A stretch of DNA of 53,804 nucleotides. Origin: Syntrophobacterales bacterium (GTDB taxonomy: Bacteria > Desulfobacterota > Desulfobaccia > Desulfobaccales > 0-14-0-80-60-11). Position 1 is the stretch's first letter. Each line of letters begins with the position of its first letter. The notes under the pieces are model-generated. The model saw nothing but the letters and a program-made list of their open reading frames with translations. It searched no databases and was not told the DNA's origin. Both the position numbers and the translations under genes were made by a program. Location: positions 1 through 53,804 of the forward strand of contig JAILZL010000018.1 in the NCBI GenBank assembly GCA_023512475.1, written 5' to 3'. This document shows, one piece after another, positions 18,101 through 25,595 of this stretch.

Positions 18101-19019
18101 CCAGGTGTCGGAGCTGGTGAACCCCTTCAACACCCGCATCTACCCCACCGGCCACTACGGCTTCGGGACCGCCTCCGCCGCCGCCCTGGGGGCCAAGTTC
18201 GCCCTGGACCAGGCCTACGTGGACCGCTTCAACGACGTGCTCACCAAGATCATCGTCTTCGCCGGGGACGGGGCCATCTACGACATCGGCAACGGCCCCT
18301 TCAACTACGCCCTGGGGGAGAATTTCGATGTCACCTGGGTGATTTACAACAATGAGGGTTACATGAACACCGGGGTGCAGAAGTCCGGGGCCACCCGCTT
18401 CGGCACCGACCGCACCACCAGCCCCATCGGCCGCAAGTACGCCGGCAAGACCACCCTGCACCGGCGCATCATCGCCCAGGCCATGGCCATCAGCCATGTA
18501 TACGCGGCCAAGCTCAGCATCGACAACCCCTTCTACGCCATCAACATCCTCAAGGAGGCCATCGCCTACAATGGCCCCTCGGTGGTGGAATTCTTCTCCG
18601 CCTGCCCCCAGGGCCACATCACCCACGACTGGGCCGGTCCCCTCATCGCCCGCATGATGGTGGAGTCCCGCAAGTGGCAGGTGGCGGTGCGCCGTCCCTT
18701 CCAGCGCATCGACATCTCCGGCAACCCCGACCCCGAGCTCATCTACCCCAAAGAGGGGCGCTCCTTCAAGCGGGGCGTGAAGCGGGAGGCCGCCACCTTC
18801 TATGATGTGGTCTCCACCCTGGGGCAGTACACCCCCCACATCAAGACGGTGAAGAGCGGGGACATCCCGGAGATCGTCCGGGTGAACGAAACCGTGAGCC
18901 TCTTCCGCTGGCTGCGGAACCAGTACCTGGCGGGCTACCGGGACAGCATGCCCACGGAAGAGGAAGTGGAGCGCATCGTGGAGGAACGCTACCGCTTCGA
19001 CGCCGCCGCCGGCGGCTGA
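15111..19019 (+). CDS. single-chain pyruvate/2-oxoacid:ferredoxin oxidoreductase
   Basis: The 1302-aa protein has all parts of a fused PFOR in the usual order. They are the POR alpha domain (GYPITPSTPIAEQF near residue 90), domain II, the gamma domain (MTFIGVGAEGVKTALE), and a two-cluster ferredoxin domain (CIACGWCAASCPDAAIYC near 805; CKGCGVCATVCPTDAL near 863). The TPP domain follows, with GDGAIYDIG near 1046 and NNEGYMNTGVQKS. Cys for the proximal cluster are seen in LCPGCSEG, TGCDQV and SACPQG. The enzyme would make or use acetyl-CoA, CO2 and reduced ferredoxin and could feed the Wood-Ljungdahl pathway. It is about 100 residues longer than typical NifJ and clearly divergent, so another 2-oxoacid is possible. 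ATG 15111 was chosen over GTG 15102 because of AGAGGTGA six bases before it. Confidence 0.85.
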   Translation: MAQMMGRVDLDALREQLPYHKLRQSKVKTTKEIDWQAEWERFDAKEMFNLDLNAIPERLLEAMRTRKEVLMDGNQAAISILTRVADGLCGYPITPSTPIAEQFARTAAMGQKNLWGTEIMYFQPSDELSAIVAVEAMASQGGRYVDNTSSQGLLLKTKNLFSVAGKRLPVVMTVMAREVNKGSLSIHCSHTDFYAVRNAGWAQLVTADNQELHDLLPVAFKVSELRQVMLPTMVIGDGFVKSHAIENIQELSNAFLEFFVGPPNRFYQPDFEHGTLTGTFTDTDLTMEGEVSQDLAYRFFKRGFVGAMNLMNRLIGTNHKVVECYRTEDADLVVVVLGSAAGVVKDVVDYYRDVKGYRVGVLRPVLFNPPCYEELAYGMRHAKVITVLERAARSHNQLLLADVQAALQVSIRAGREGRKEHRIYGREDMPTLLHGVYGLGSKDFNKYDAAAVMENMISVLERRRGFLRDFWVGIEGPYTLKPAPLPGYFEREMGMTFIGVGAEGVKTALESAALIYAEEHGSGEKKYVQSGARYGAARKGAPVFMNLRLSSQPIRNASELTERNVLAFFNEKFLSDQILKEYVGGLKEKGLLVINTPKNCYDVLACFPPQVQSIIKYRQIKVFTLDATKAAMQYLNRNLPGAAILGLINKEMGILPEKEFEHRLKRILEKKLGKKGKETIEANLNLLRFGASQGSASPAEKAAATLTFPDDIPPYAPPPPEDFGGPPGTAGLPFKFTEKDEMGTVKPVNLIPNYQEVFKKQMVEPILEGKRVPWDQFLPVVPAATSRYRDMSYIGTQVPVYAPAKCIACGWCAASCPDAAIYCLVTHDEVPPEAARHFKVFKKPPKGVPWHRFAMNIEADPSACKGCGVCATVCPTDALHMVDKAKLNPADFLPDTFRSLDHSLELAPHVDKLPLHHQVLFVFSKLYPGKHTLCPGCSEGVINLLTFYALESLRNHPQGIATFYQGIKILSERNRRAIEHMLDHGFNIYTINSTGCDQVSELVNPFNTRIYPTGHYGFGTASAAALGAKFALDQAYVDRFNDVLTKIIVFAGDGAIYDIGNGPFNYALGENFDVTWVIYNNEGYMNTGVQKSGATRFGTDRTTSPIGRKYAGKTTLHRRIIAQAMAISHVYAAKLSIDNPFYAINILKEAIAYNGPSVVEFFSACPQGHITHDWAGPLIARMMVESRKWQVAVRRPFQRIDISGNPDPELIYPKEGRSFKRGVKREAATFYDVVSTLGQYTPHIKTVKSGDIPEIVRVNETVSLFRWLRNQYLAGYRDSMPTEEEVERIVEERYRFDAAAGG

Positions 19020-19040
19020 GAACCGGCCGGCAGGAAAGGA

Positions 19041-19076
19041 AAAAGGCAGGTGCCTCCGGGCGCCTGCCTTTTTATT
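19041..19076 (+). terminator. Rho-independent terminator of the oxidoreductase gene
   Basis: GGCAGGTGCC (19045-19054) pairs with GGCGCCTGCC (19059-19068) around a TCCG loop, with TTTTT directly after and A-run before. It lies about 25 bases past the stop codon. Confidence 0.9.
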
Positions 19077-19196
19077 TCGCGGGGAGGGCCGAAGACGCCG
19101 GCCCCCCTTCCCCAGGGCTTCCCTCCCAGCCCCTCTGAGGGGGGAGGGCTCCGGGGGGAGGAGGCCCCCGCCCCCTGACCCCCTCTTTCCCTTATC

Positions 19197-20132
19197 TCAC
19201 TCCATGCGGCTCCAGTAGGCGGCGGCACCCGCCCGGGTGATGTCCACCGGCAGGCCGTTTTGCTCCTCCACCGCCTGCATCACCTTGCGCATGTCCACCA
19301 GTTCCGCCAGGCCCCGGCTCTCCAGGAGATTCAGCACATGCAGGAGCATGGAGCGGATCTTGAAATAGAAGTCCTCATGCACGGAGAGGTAGATGCGGCC
19401 GTGCCTGAAGCCCACCAGGGCCGGCTCATAGATGTATTCCACCGTGGCCCCCACCGGCACCTTGGGGAAGAGCTCCTTGATGTGCTCCGGGTACATGCGG
19501 GTGCAGCCGTGGCTCACCAGGCGGCCCACCCCCAGGGGCATGTGGGTGCCGTGGATGCCGTAGTCCCCCCAGGAGAGGGTGAGCTTGTAGTCCCCCAGGG
19601 GATTGTCCGGCCCGGGGGGCATCACCGCCATGCCGTACTTGGCCTGGAGGCTCTTGGGGATGTGCCAGGCGGGGTTCACCTTTTTCTCCACCACCCGGAA
19701 GACCCCGGTGGGGGTCTTGAAGTCCAGCACCCCCATGCCGATGGGGTAGGTGTATAACTGGGTGGCGTTGTTCTGGTAGAAGTAAAGCCGCATCTGGCCG
19801 GTGTTGACGATGAGGTTCCGGCCCCGGTTGTCCGGGATGATCCACATGGTGGGGACGGTGATCACCGCACCCGCGGGGGGGATGAAGGGGTCATACTGCC
19901 GGTGCAGGACCGCCAGGTCATGGTAGCCCAGGCCGAAGTCCCGGGCCAGCTCCAGGAGGCTGTCCCCCTTCTTGATGGTGTACTTGCGCACCTCCCCCAC
20001 CACGTTGACGGCCTCCGGGTCCAGACCGTGCTGGCTGCGGGGCAGACGGATGGCAAAGGGGCCGGAGCCCCAGGCCGGCAGGGCCAGGACCAACGTGAGG
20101 AAAAGGACCGTGAAAGCAAGCAAGCGCCGCAT
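19197..20132 (-). CDS. L,D-transpeptidase (ErfK/YbiS-type) with LysM domain
   Basis: The 311-aa protein has an N-terminal signal peptide (residues 1-22), a LysM peptidoglycan-binding motif (about 50-95, YTIKKGDSLLELARDFG) and a YkuD catalytic domain. His194 and the motif SHGCTRM (207-213) hold the active-site Cys210. This order matches ErfK/YbiS/YcfS, periplasmic enzymes that either make 3-3 crosslinks or attach Braun-type lipoprotein to peptidoglycan. The C-terminal 75 residues are an extra helical part. It starts three bases after mtnA ends, so they share a transcript. An Lpp/OprI-like gene at 25092-25385 on the same strand is a candidate substrate. Confidence 0.88.
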   Translation of the reverse strand: MRRLLAFTVLFLTLVLALPAWGSGPFAIRLPRSQHGLDPEAVNVVGEVRKYTIKKGDSLLELARDFGLGYHDLAVLHRQYDPFIPPAGAVITVPTMWIIPDNRGRNLIVNTGQMRLYFYQNNATQLYTYPIGMGVLDFKTPTGVFRVVEKKVNPAWHIPKSLQAKYGMAVMPPGPDNPLGDYKLTLSWGDYGIHGTHMPLGVGRLVSHGCTRMYPEHIKELFPKVPVGATVEYIYEPALVGFRHGRIYLSVHEDFYFKIRSMLLHVLNLLESRGLAELVDMRKVMQAVEEQNGLPVDITRAGAAAYWSRME

Positions 20133-20135
20133 AGT

Positions 20136-21185
20136 CTATCCGGTCAGCCGCTTCCAGGGCTTCAGGCTGGAAGGATACGGCGGGGTGGCGATGCCCCGCT
20201 CGGTGATGATGCCGCTGATGAGCTCGTTGGGGGTGATGTCGAAGGCCAGGTTCAGGGCCGGCGCGCCGGGCGGGGCCACCGGCTCCCCCCACAGGGTGGT
20301 GATCTCTTCCGGTGCCCGCTCCTCCACCGGGATCTGGCTGCCGTCCGTCAGGGCAAAATCGAAGGTGGACAGGGGCGCGGCCACATAAAAGGGCACCCCG
20401 TGGTAGCGGGCCAGCACCGCCAGGCCGTAGGTGCCGATCTTGTTGGCGGTGTCGCCGTTGCCGGCGATGCGGTCGGCGCCCACGATGACCAGGTCCACCT
20501 GGCCCTTCTGCATGAGGAAGGCGGCGGCGCCGTCGGGAATCAGGGTGTAGGGGATGCCGATCTTCCCCAGCTCCCAGGTGGTGAGGCGGGCGCCCTGCAA
20601 AAGGGGCCGGGTCTCGTCCACCCAGACGGAGAAGCGCCGCCCGGCCTCCCAGGCGGCCCGGAGCACCCCCAAAGCGGTGCCGTAGGCCCCGGTGGCCAGG
20701 GCCCCGGTGTTGCAGTGGGTCAGCACCCGGGCCCCTTCGGGGATGAGCCCCTGGCCATGGGCTGCCAGATGCCGGTTGATGGTGTCATCCTCCTTGAGGA
20801 TGGCCTGGGCTTCCCGCACCAGCCGCTCCTTGAGGGCCGCCACCGGCTCCCCGGCATGGCTCTCCGCCACCTGGGCCATGCGTTCCAGGGCCCAGAAGAG
20901 ATTCACCGCGGTGGGCCGGGCCTGGGCGATCTCCCGTAAGATCTCCTGGAAGCCCCGGCGAAACTCCGCCGAGTCGTCGGTGGTGATCTCCAGGGCGCCC
21001 AGGGCCGCGGCCATGGCCGCGGCCACCCCGATGGCCGGCGCCCCCCGGATGGCCAGGGTGCGGATGGCCTCAATCACCTGGCGGTAATCTCCGGTCTCCA
21101 GATACACCTCTTCCCGGGGCAGGCGGCGCTGATCCAGCAGGCGCACCCGGTTGTCCTGCCAGCAGATGCTGCAGTAAGGGATCAT
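20136..21185 (-). CDS. mtnA: S-methyl-5-thioribose-1-phosphate isomerase
   Basis: The 349-aa protein matches MtnA throughout. RTLAIRGAPAIGVAAA is near residue 42, the catalytic Cys158 is in THCNTGALATG, and Asp238 is in GADRIAGNGDTANKIGTY. MtnA converts methylthioribose-1-phosphate to methylthioribulose-1-phosphate in methionine salvage. It is homologous to eIF2B alpha, but the paired Cys/Asp support the isomerase. No other salvage genes are nearby, and in anaerobes MtnA may serve a 5'-deoxyadenosine or methylthioadenosine shunt. The gene is followed at once by the L,D-transpeptidase. Confidence 0.93.
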   Translation of the reverse strand: MIPYCSICWQDNRVRLLDQRRLPREEVYLETGDYRQVIEAIRTLAIRGAPAIGVAAAMAAALGALEITTDDSAEFRRGFQEILREIAQARPTAVNLFWALERMAQVAESHAGEPVAALKERLVREAQAILKEDDTINRHLAAHGQGLIPEGARVLTHCNTGALATGAYGTALGVLRAAWEAGRRFSVWVDETRPLLQGARLTTWELGKIGIPYTLIPDGAAAFLMQKGQVDLVIVGADRIAGNGDTANKIGTYGLAVLARYHGVPFYVAAPLSTFDFALTDGSQIPVEERAPEEITTLWGEPVAPPGAPALNLAFDITPNELISGIITERGIATPPYPSSLKPWKRLTG

Positions 21186-21267
21186 GCCTGATTGCTCTCC
21201 TCACCGGGCAGGCAGGGCTCAGGGTGACAGGCCAAAACCCCCTGTGCCTCCGCCCGCCCGGGGCCGG

Positions 21268-21825
21268 TCAGGTCTCCAGGGTGACCACCACCGGGGCCGA
21301 ACGGGTGATGGTGTTGAAGACCGGCGAGTATTTTTGGGCCATTTGGACCAGTTCCGTTTTCTGCTCGGGGGAGAGGTCGGCGTCAATGGCAAAAGACACC
21401 CGGATCTCCCGGTAGCCCACCGGGACCTCCGGGGACAGGCCCAGAAACCCCCGCAGGTCCAGGTCCCCCTCGTAGCGGGAGGAAACCTGCCTCAGACTGA
21501 TGCCCTTGGCCGCGGCGTGGGCCACCAGGCTGGTGGTGAGGCAGCCCGACAGGGCCACCAGCAGATACTCCACCGGATTGGCCCCCTGATTCCCCCCGCA
21601 CAGCACCGGCGGTTCATCCAGCTCAAAGACCATGGGCTCCCGGGTGTCGTCCTCCGTGAGGGCGCCGTAAAAGTCCTTGACCGTGGCCCGGTTGTGTGTC
21701 CCGCCGATCCAGGTGTTTTGGGCCCGGAAGGTGAACCGGGCGAGTTCCGGCTTGTCCTGGATGAGGGCCACAGTCTGAAACAGTTGCTCCACATTGATGC
21801 CGTTGACCGACTTTCCCGGGGCCAT
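21268..21825 (-). CDS. OsmC-like peroxiredoxin-fold protein
   Basis: The 185-aa protein has the OsmC/Ohr fold. NPVEYLLVALSGCLTTSLVAH contains the reactive Cys on the central helix, and VLCGGNQGANPVEYLL is the family segment before it. OsmC-type proteins reduce organic or fatty-acid hydroperoxides with thiol donors. The second Cys of classical OsmC is not obvious; the other candidate is Cys in PPVLCGG. ATG 21825 was chosen because GGAGGAG lies seven bases upstream. An ATG at 21843 is in frame, and longer readings run into low-complexity sequence. It sits between gatB and mtnA on the same strand. Confidence 0.8.
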   Translation of the reverse strand: MAPGKSVNGINVEQLFQTVALIQDKPELARFTFRAQNTWIGGTHNRATVKDFYGALTEDDTREPMVFELDEPPVLCGGNQGANPVEYLLVALSGCLTTSLVAHAAAKGISLRQVSSRYEGDLDLRGFLGLSPEVPVGYREIRVSFAIDADLSPEQKTELVQMAQKYSPVFNTITRSAPVVVTLET

Positions 21826-22011
21826 GGTCAGCTCCTCCGTCATCGGGGGCTTGACCCCCGGAGAGATGTGAAAGCCCGGGCGGAGAGGCCAGAGGTCGGG
21901 TGGACCTCTCCCCCCACCGCCCGCCTTGGCTGGAGGGGAATCTGCAGGGGGCTTTCCCCTCCCCTGACGAGGCGCAGTGCCTCCACAGATGGTGAAAAGG
22001 GGTGATTCGGG

Positions 22012-22124
22012 TCTCACCGACCCTGCACCCCCTTCCCCCACCCCCATAAAGGGGATGTGGCTTCGCCTAAGGGGCGATAGGGATCAGCCCCCTCCCACCC
22101 ACGGTCGGGGGGAGGGGCTTGCCC
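22012..22124. repeat. GC-rich intergenic repeat, copy B
   Basis: This stretch has the same ordered blocks as 3452-3568: TCACCGACCCT, CCCCCTTCCCCCACCCCC, AAAGGGG, GGCTTCGCC, CAGCCCCCTCCCACC, and GGGGGGAGGGG. It ends two to four bases before the gatB stop codon on the minus strand. The whole gap 21826-22125 otherwise shows no gene. Confidence 0.5.
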
Positions 22125-22125
22125 G

Positions 22126-23556
<1,431 letters not shown>

Positions 23557-23594
23557 AAATCATCCCGGGTTGATTGAGGAGGAGAGCCAGGGAG

Positions 23595-23720
23595 CCCACT
23601 CTCTGCCTTCCCCCACCCCCAAAGGGGGGGAGGCGGTCAGGGAGGAAGGGCCTGCCACTCCGGCCCCCTCCCCCCGATGAGGCTCACGGCGGGGGAGCCC
23701 TGCGCCCCGGCGTTCGCCTC
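23595..23720. repeat. possible degenerate copy C of the GC-rich intergenic repeat
   Basis: CTTCCCCCACCCCCAAAGGGGGG near 23608-23631 and CGGCCCCCTCCCCCC near 23661 echo blocks of copies A and B, again downstream of a minus-strand gene (thi4). The match is partial. Confidence 0.25.
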
Positions 23721-23725
23721 CCTCC

Positions 23726-24514
23726 TCACCACTCGGCGGTGAGGCGTTCGTGGATGAGCTCGGCCACCTTTTTGCCGGAGAGGAACATGCCCCCGAAGAT
23801 GGGGCCCATGCGGTAGGTGCCGTGGGTGGCGGTGGCGGCCATGCCGGAGACGAAGAGGCCGGGGTAGATCTCCTTGGTGTGGGCCACGGTCTCCTTCTCC
23901 CCCACTTCGGCCCACATGGAGCGCTCCCCGCCGATACCGCCCGAGGGGGTGAAGAGGGTGACGGGCTGGTTCTTCTTGAGGAAGATCTTCACCACCTCAA
24001 TGTCGTGGCCGGTGGCGTCCACCACGCATTTGGCCCGGATGGTGAGGGGGTCCACATGCAGGCCGGCGATCTCCACCGCGGTCCAGGAGAGGACGAGGCC
24101 GCAGACCCGGTCGTCCCGCACCATGACGTCTTCGGCGCTGATGCAGTTGAAGATGGTGGCCCCGGCCTTCACCGCCTGGGAGGCCAGGGTGGTGACGGTT
24201 TCGATGGCATCGGCGGTGTAATAGCCGGGATAGGCGGGCCTGAGGCGCACCCCCAGCTCCTCCAGGATGGGCCTGGCCTCCTCCTGAAAGACCAGTTCGT
24301 TGAACATCATGCCGCCGCCCCACATGCCGCCGCCGATGGAGAGCTTGCGCTCGAAGACGGCCACCTTCCAGCCCTTGGAGGCCAGGATCCAGGCGGGGGT
24401 GAGGCCGGAGGGGCCGCCGCCCACGATGGCCACGTCCACGTCCAGGTTGGCCAGGAGCTTTTCGGTGTAGCGCTCAATGATGGCCCGGGTGATGAGGATC
24501 TCGTCCAGCGCCAT
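23726..24514 (-). CDS. thi4: Thi4-type thiazole synthase, His form
   Basis: The 262-aa flavin-type protein has the dinucleotide motif VAIVGGGPSGLTPA (about 28-41), ERKLSIGGGMWGGGMM, and a second glycine motif near GIGGERSMWAEVG. It matches Thi4, which makes the thiamine thiazole phosphate from NAD, glycine and a sulfur source. In yeast and plant enzymes an active-site Cys gives up its sulfur. Here the aligned position is His153 (GLHVDPLTI), as in the archaeal sulfide-using, multi-turnover type. The start at ATG 24514 follows AAAGGAGGAG. thiL on the other strand at 39699 serves the same pathway. A ribulose-bisphosphate-forming relative is less likely. Confidence 0.88.
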   Translation of the reverse strand: MALDEILITRAIIERYTEKLLANLDVDVAIVGGGPSGLTPAWILASKGWKVAVFERKLSIGGGMWGGGMMFNELVFQEEARPILEELGVRLRPAYPGYYTADAIETVTTLASQAVKAGATIFNCISAEDVMVRDDRVCGLVLSWTAVEIAGLHVDPLTIRAKCVVDATGHDIEVVKIFLKKNQPVTLFTPSGGIGGERSMWAEVGEKETVAHTKEIYPGLFVSGMAATATHGTYRMGPIFGGMFLSGKKVAELIHERLTAEW

Positions 24515-24542
24515 GGGGCTCCTCCTTTGAGGGACTTGGATG

Positions 24543-24571
24543 AAGATACCCAAGGGCGGGGGGCGTGTCAA
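24543..24571 (-). promoter_or_regulatory. thi4 promoter
   Basis: On the minus strand TTGACA (24571-24566) and TATCTT (24548-24543) are 17 bases apart. The predicted leader is only about 20-25 bases, too short for a TPP riboswitch, and none was recognised. Confidence 0.7.
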
Positions 24572-24606
24572 GGTGGGCCGGGCCGGAGCAGCTCCGGGGG
24601 CGGGTG

Positions 24607-24651
24607 AAAAGCACAGAAGGTGTGGCGGGCCGGGGGCCCCCACACCCTCTG
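24607..24651 (-). terminator. terminator of the small lipoprotein operon
   Basis: On the minus strand CAGAGGGTGTGG (24651-24640) pairs with CCACACCTTCTG (24625-24614) around a GC-rich inner part, followed by GC and TTTT. It lies about 45 bases past the stop at 24698 and insulates thi4. Confidence 0.7.
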
Positions 24652-24697
24652 CTGGTCCATGTCAGGGTAGAACCCTAAGAGAAGTGCTGCGGGAAAA

Positions 24698-25042
24698 TTA
24701 CTGCTTGGCCTTTTTGGCCTTGGGCGCCTTTTTGGCCTTCTTGGGCGCCTTCTTCATGGGTTTATACATCGCACAGCACTTTTCCGCCGCGTCTTCAGCC
24801 CGGGCGGCCGCCGCCTCCGCCTTGTTGGCGGCAGCAGAAGCCCGAGGTACGGGGACTTTGGCATCCTGAGCGGCAGCTTCGGCCTTCACCACCGATGCAG
24901 CGGCCCTGTCCGCGGAAGCCTTGGACTGCTCCATGTACATTTTGCACTGATCATAGTACTGCTGGCAGCAGCCTCCCAGCACCAGGGCAAAGACCGCGAG
25001 GAGCGCCAACGCGAAACCTCTTTTCAGAAACGGCTTCCTCAT
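24698..25042 (-). CDS. small Ala/Lys-rich lipoprotein, paralogue of next gene
   Basis: The 114-aa protein has a lipoprotein signal peptide with lipobox LGGC, acylated Cys25 and a second Cys beside it. An Ala-rich helix of AEAAA-type repeats (about 43-90) should form a coiled coil. A Lys/Pro/Ala tail follows (KKAPKKAKKAPKAKKAKQ). The signal peptide closely resembles that of the gene at 25092 (MRKxFxxxGFALA), so the two are a tandem duplication. The lysine tail might bind peptidoglycan, LPS or nucleic acid, but this is a guess. Unlike its neighbour it does not end in Arg-Lys. It is probably a periplasmic structural protein. Confidence 0.7.
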   Translation of the reverse strand: MRKPFLKRGFALALLAVFALVLGGCCQQYYDQCKMYMEQSKASADRAAASVVKAEAAAQDAKVPVPRASAAANKAEAAAARAEDAAEKCCAMYKPMKKAPKKAKKAPKAKKAKQ

Positions 25043-25057
25043 CGATTACCCCCTTCT

Positions 25058-25074
25058 GGAGAGCGAAACTCTCC
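25058..25074 (-). other. intercistronic hairpin between the two lipoprotein genes
   Basis: GGAGAG and CTCTCC flank a five-base loop between the two genes. No T-run follows, so it is more likely an RNA-stability or translation-tuning element than a terminator. Confidence 0.35.
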
Positions 25075-25091
25075 CATCTTTGTCCCAGTGC

Positions 25092-25385
25092 TTACTTCCG
25101 CAGCTTCTTGACCATGCAGGCTTCAGCCTTCGCAGCCGCAGCCTCGGCCCGATCCGCCGCGGCTTCGGCCTTGTCCGCCGCCGCCTTGGCATCCGCCGCC
25201 GCCATTTCCGCGTTGCGCGCCGCGCTGTCAGCCTTGGAAGCAGAGGCGGCCGCCTGATCGGCGTACATCTTTGCTTCGTCGACGTACTTCTTGCACTGGT
25301 CGCAGCAGCCCGCTCCCATGGCGAGGACAAACGCCATGAGAATCGCCAAAGCAAAACCCTTTCTCACCAAAGCTTTCCTCATCAT
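25092..25385 (-). CDS. Lpp/OprI-like small outer-membrane lipoprotein
   Basis: The 97-aa protein (96 if the second ATG is used) has a signal peptide ending at a Cys pair (AGCC) and an Ala-rich heptad helix (AADKAEAAADRAEAAAAKAE). Its C-terminus KKLRK resembles Lpp (YRK) and OprI (SRK), where the final Lys is joined to peptidoglycan. The lipobox (GAGC) is weaker than in its paralogue. It is probably lipidated in the outer membrane and forms a trimeric coiled coil. It is the first gene of a two-gene unit with the paralogue downstream. An ErfK-type L,D-transpeptidase at 19197-20132 is a candidate partner. Confidence 0.72.
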   Translation of the reverse strand: MMRKALVRKGFALAILMAFVLAMGAGCCDQCKKYVDEAKMYADQAAASASKADSAARNAEMAAADAKAAADKAEAAADRAEAAAAKAEACMVKKLRK

Positions 25386-25437
25386 CTATCCCCCCTTTAA
25401 AGAGATGGTTTAAGGGTTACACAAAGTTGGCCCTAAT

Positions 25438-25464
25438 TTAATACACCCTCGGGCCGGATAGCAA
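25438..25464 (-). promoter_or_regulatory. promoter of the small lipoprotein pair
   Basis: A TATAAA-like -10 box (about 25443-25438, minus strand) and a TTGC-containing -35 box (25464-25459) lie about 15-16 bases apart in an AT-rich patch upstream of the lipoprotein genes. The predicted leader is about 45 bases. The exact spacing is uncertain. Confidence 0.4.
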
Positions 25465-25595
25465 GAAAAATTATGGCTGCCCTGATTTTTTTTCGCCCCG
25501 GTCCGCGGGCCGCCGCCCCGGAGGCCCGGGCAGCCTCCCCGTGCTGGCCGCCGCCGGGGACCTGCGACGCCTAACCCCTTGTTACTCCCGGCATA

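Noticed and set aside
17442-18839. 465-aa antisense frame over the oxidoreductase gene
   Set aside because: Shadow of a conserved TPP/ferredoxin domain region; no family features.
24515-24697. TPP riboswitch upstream of thi4
   Set aside because: No conserved TPP aptamer motifs, and the promoter leaves a leader of only about 20-25 bases.
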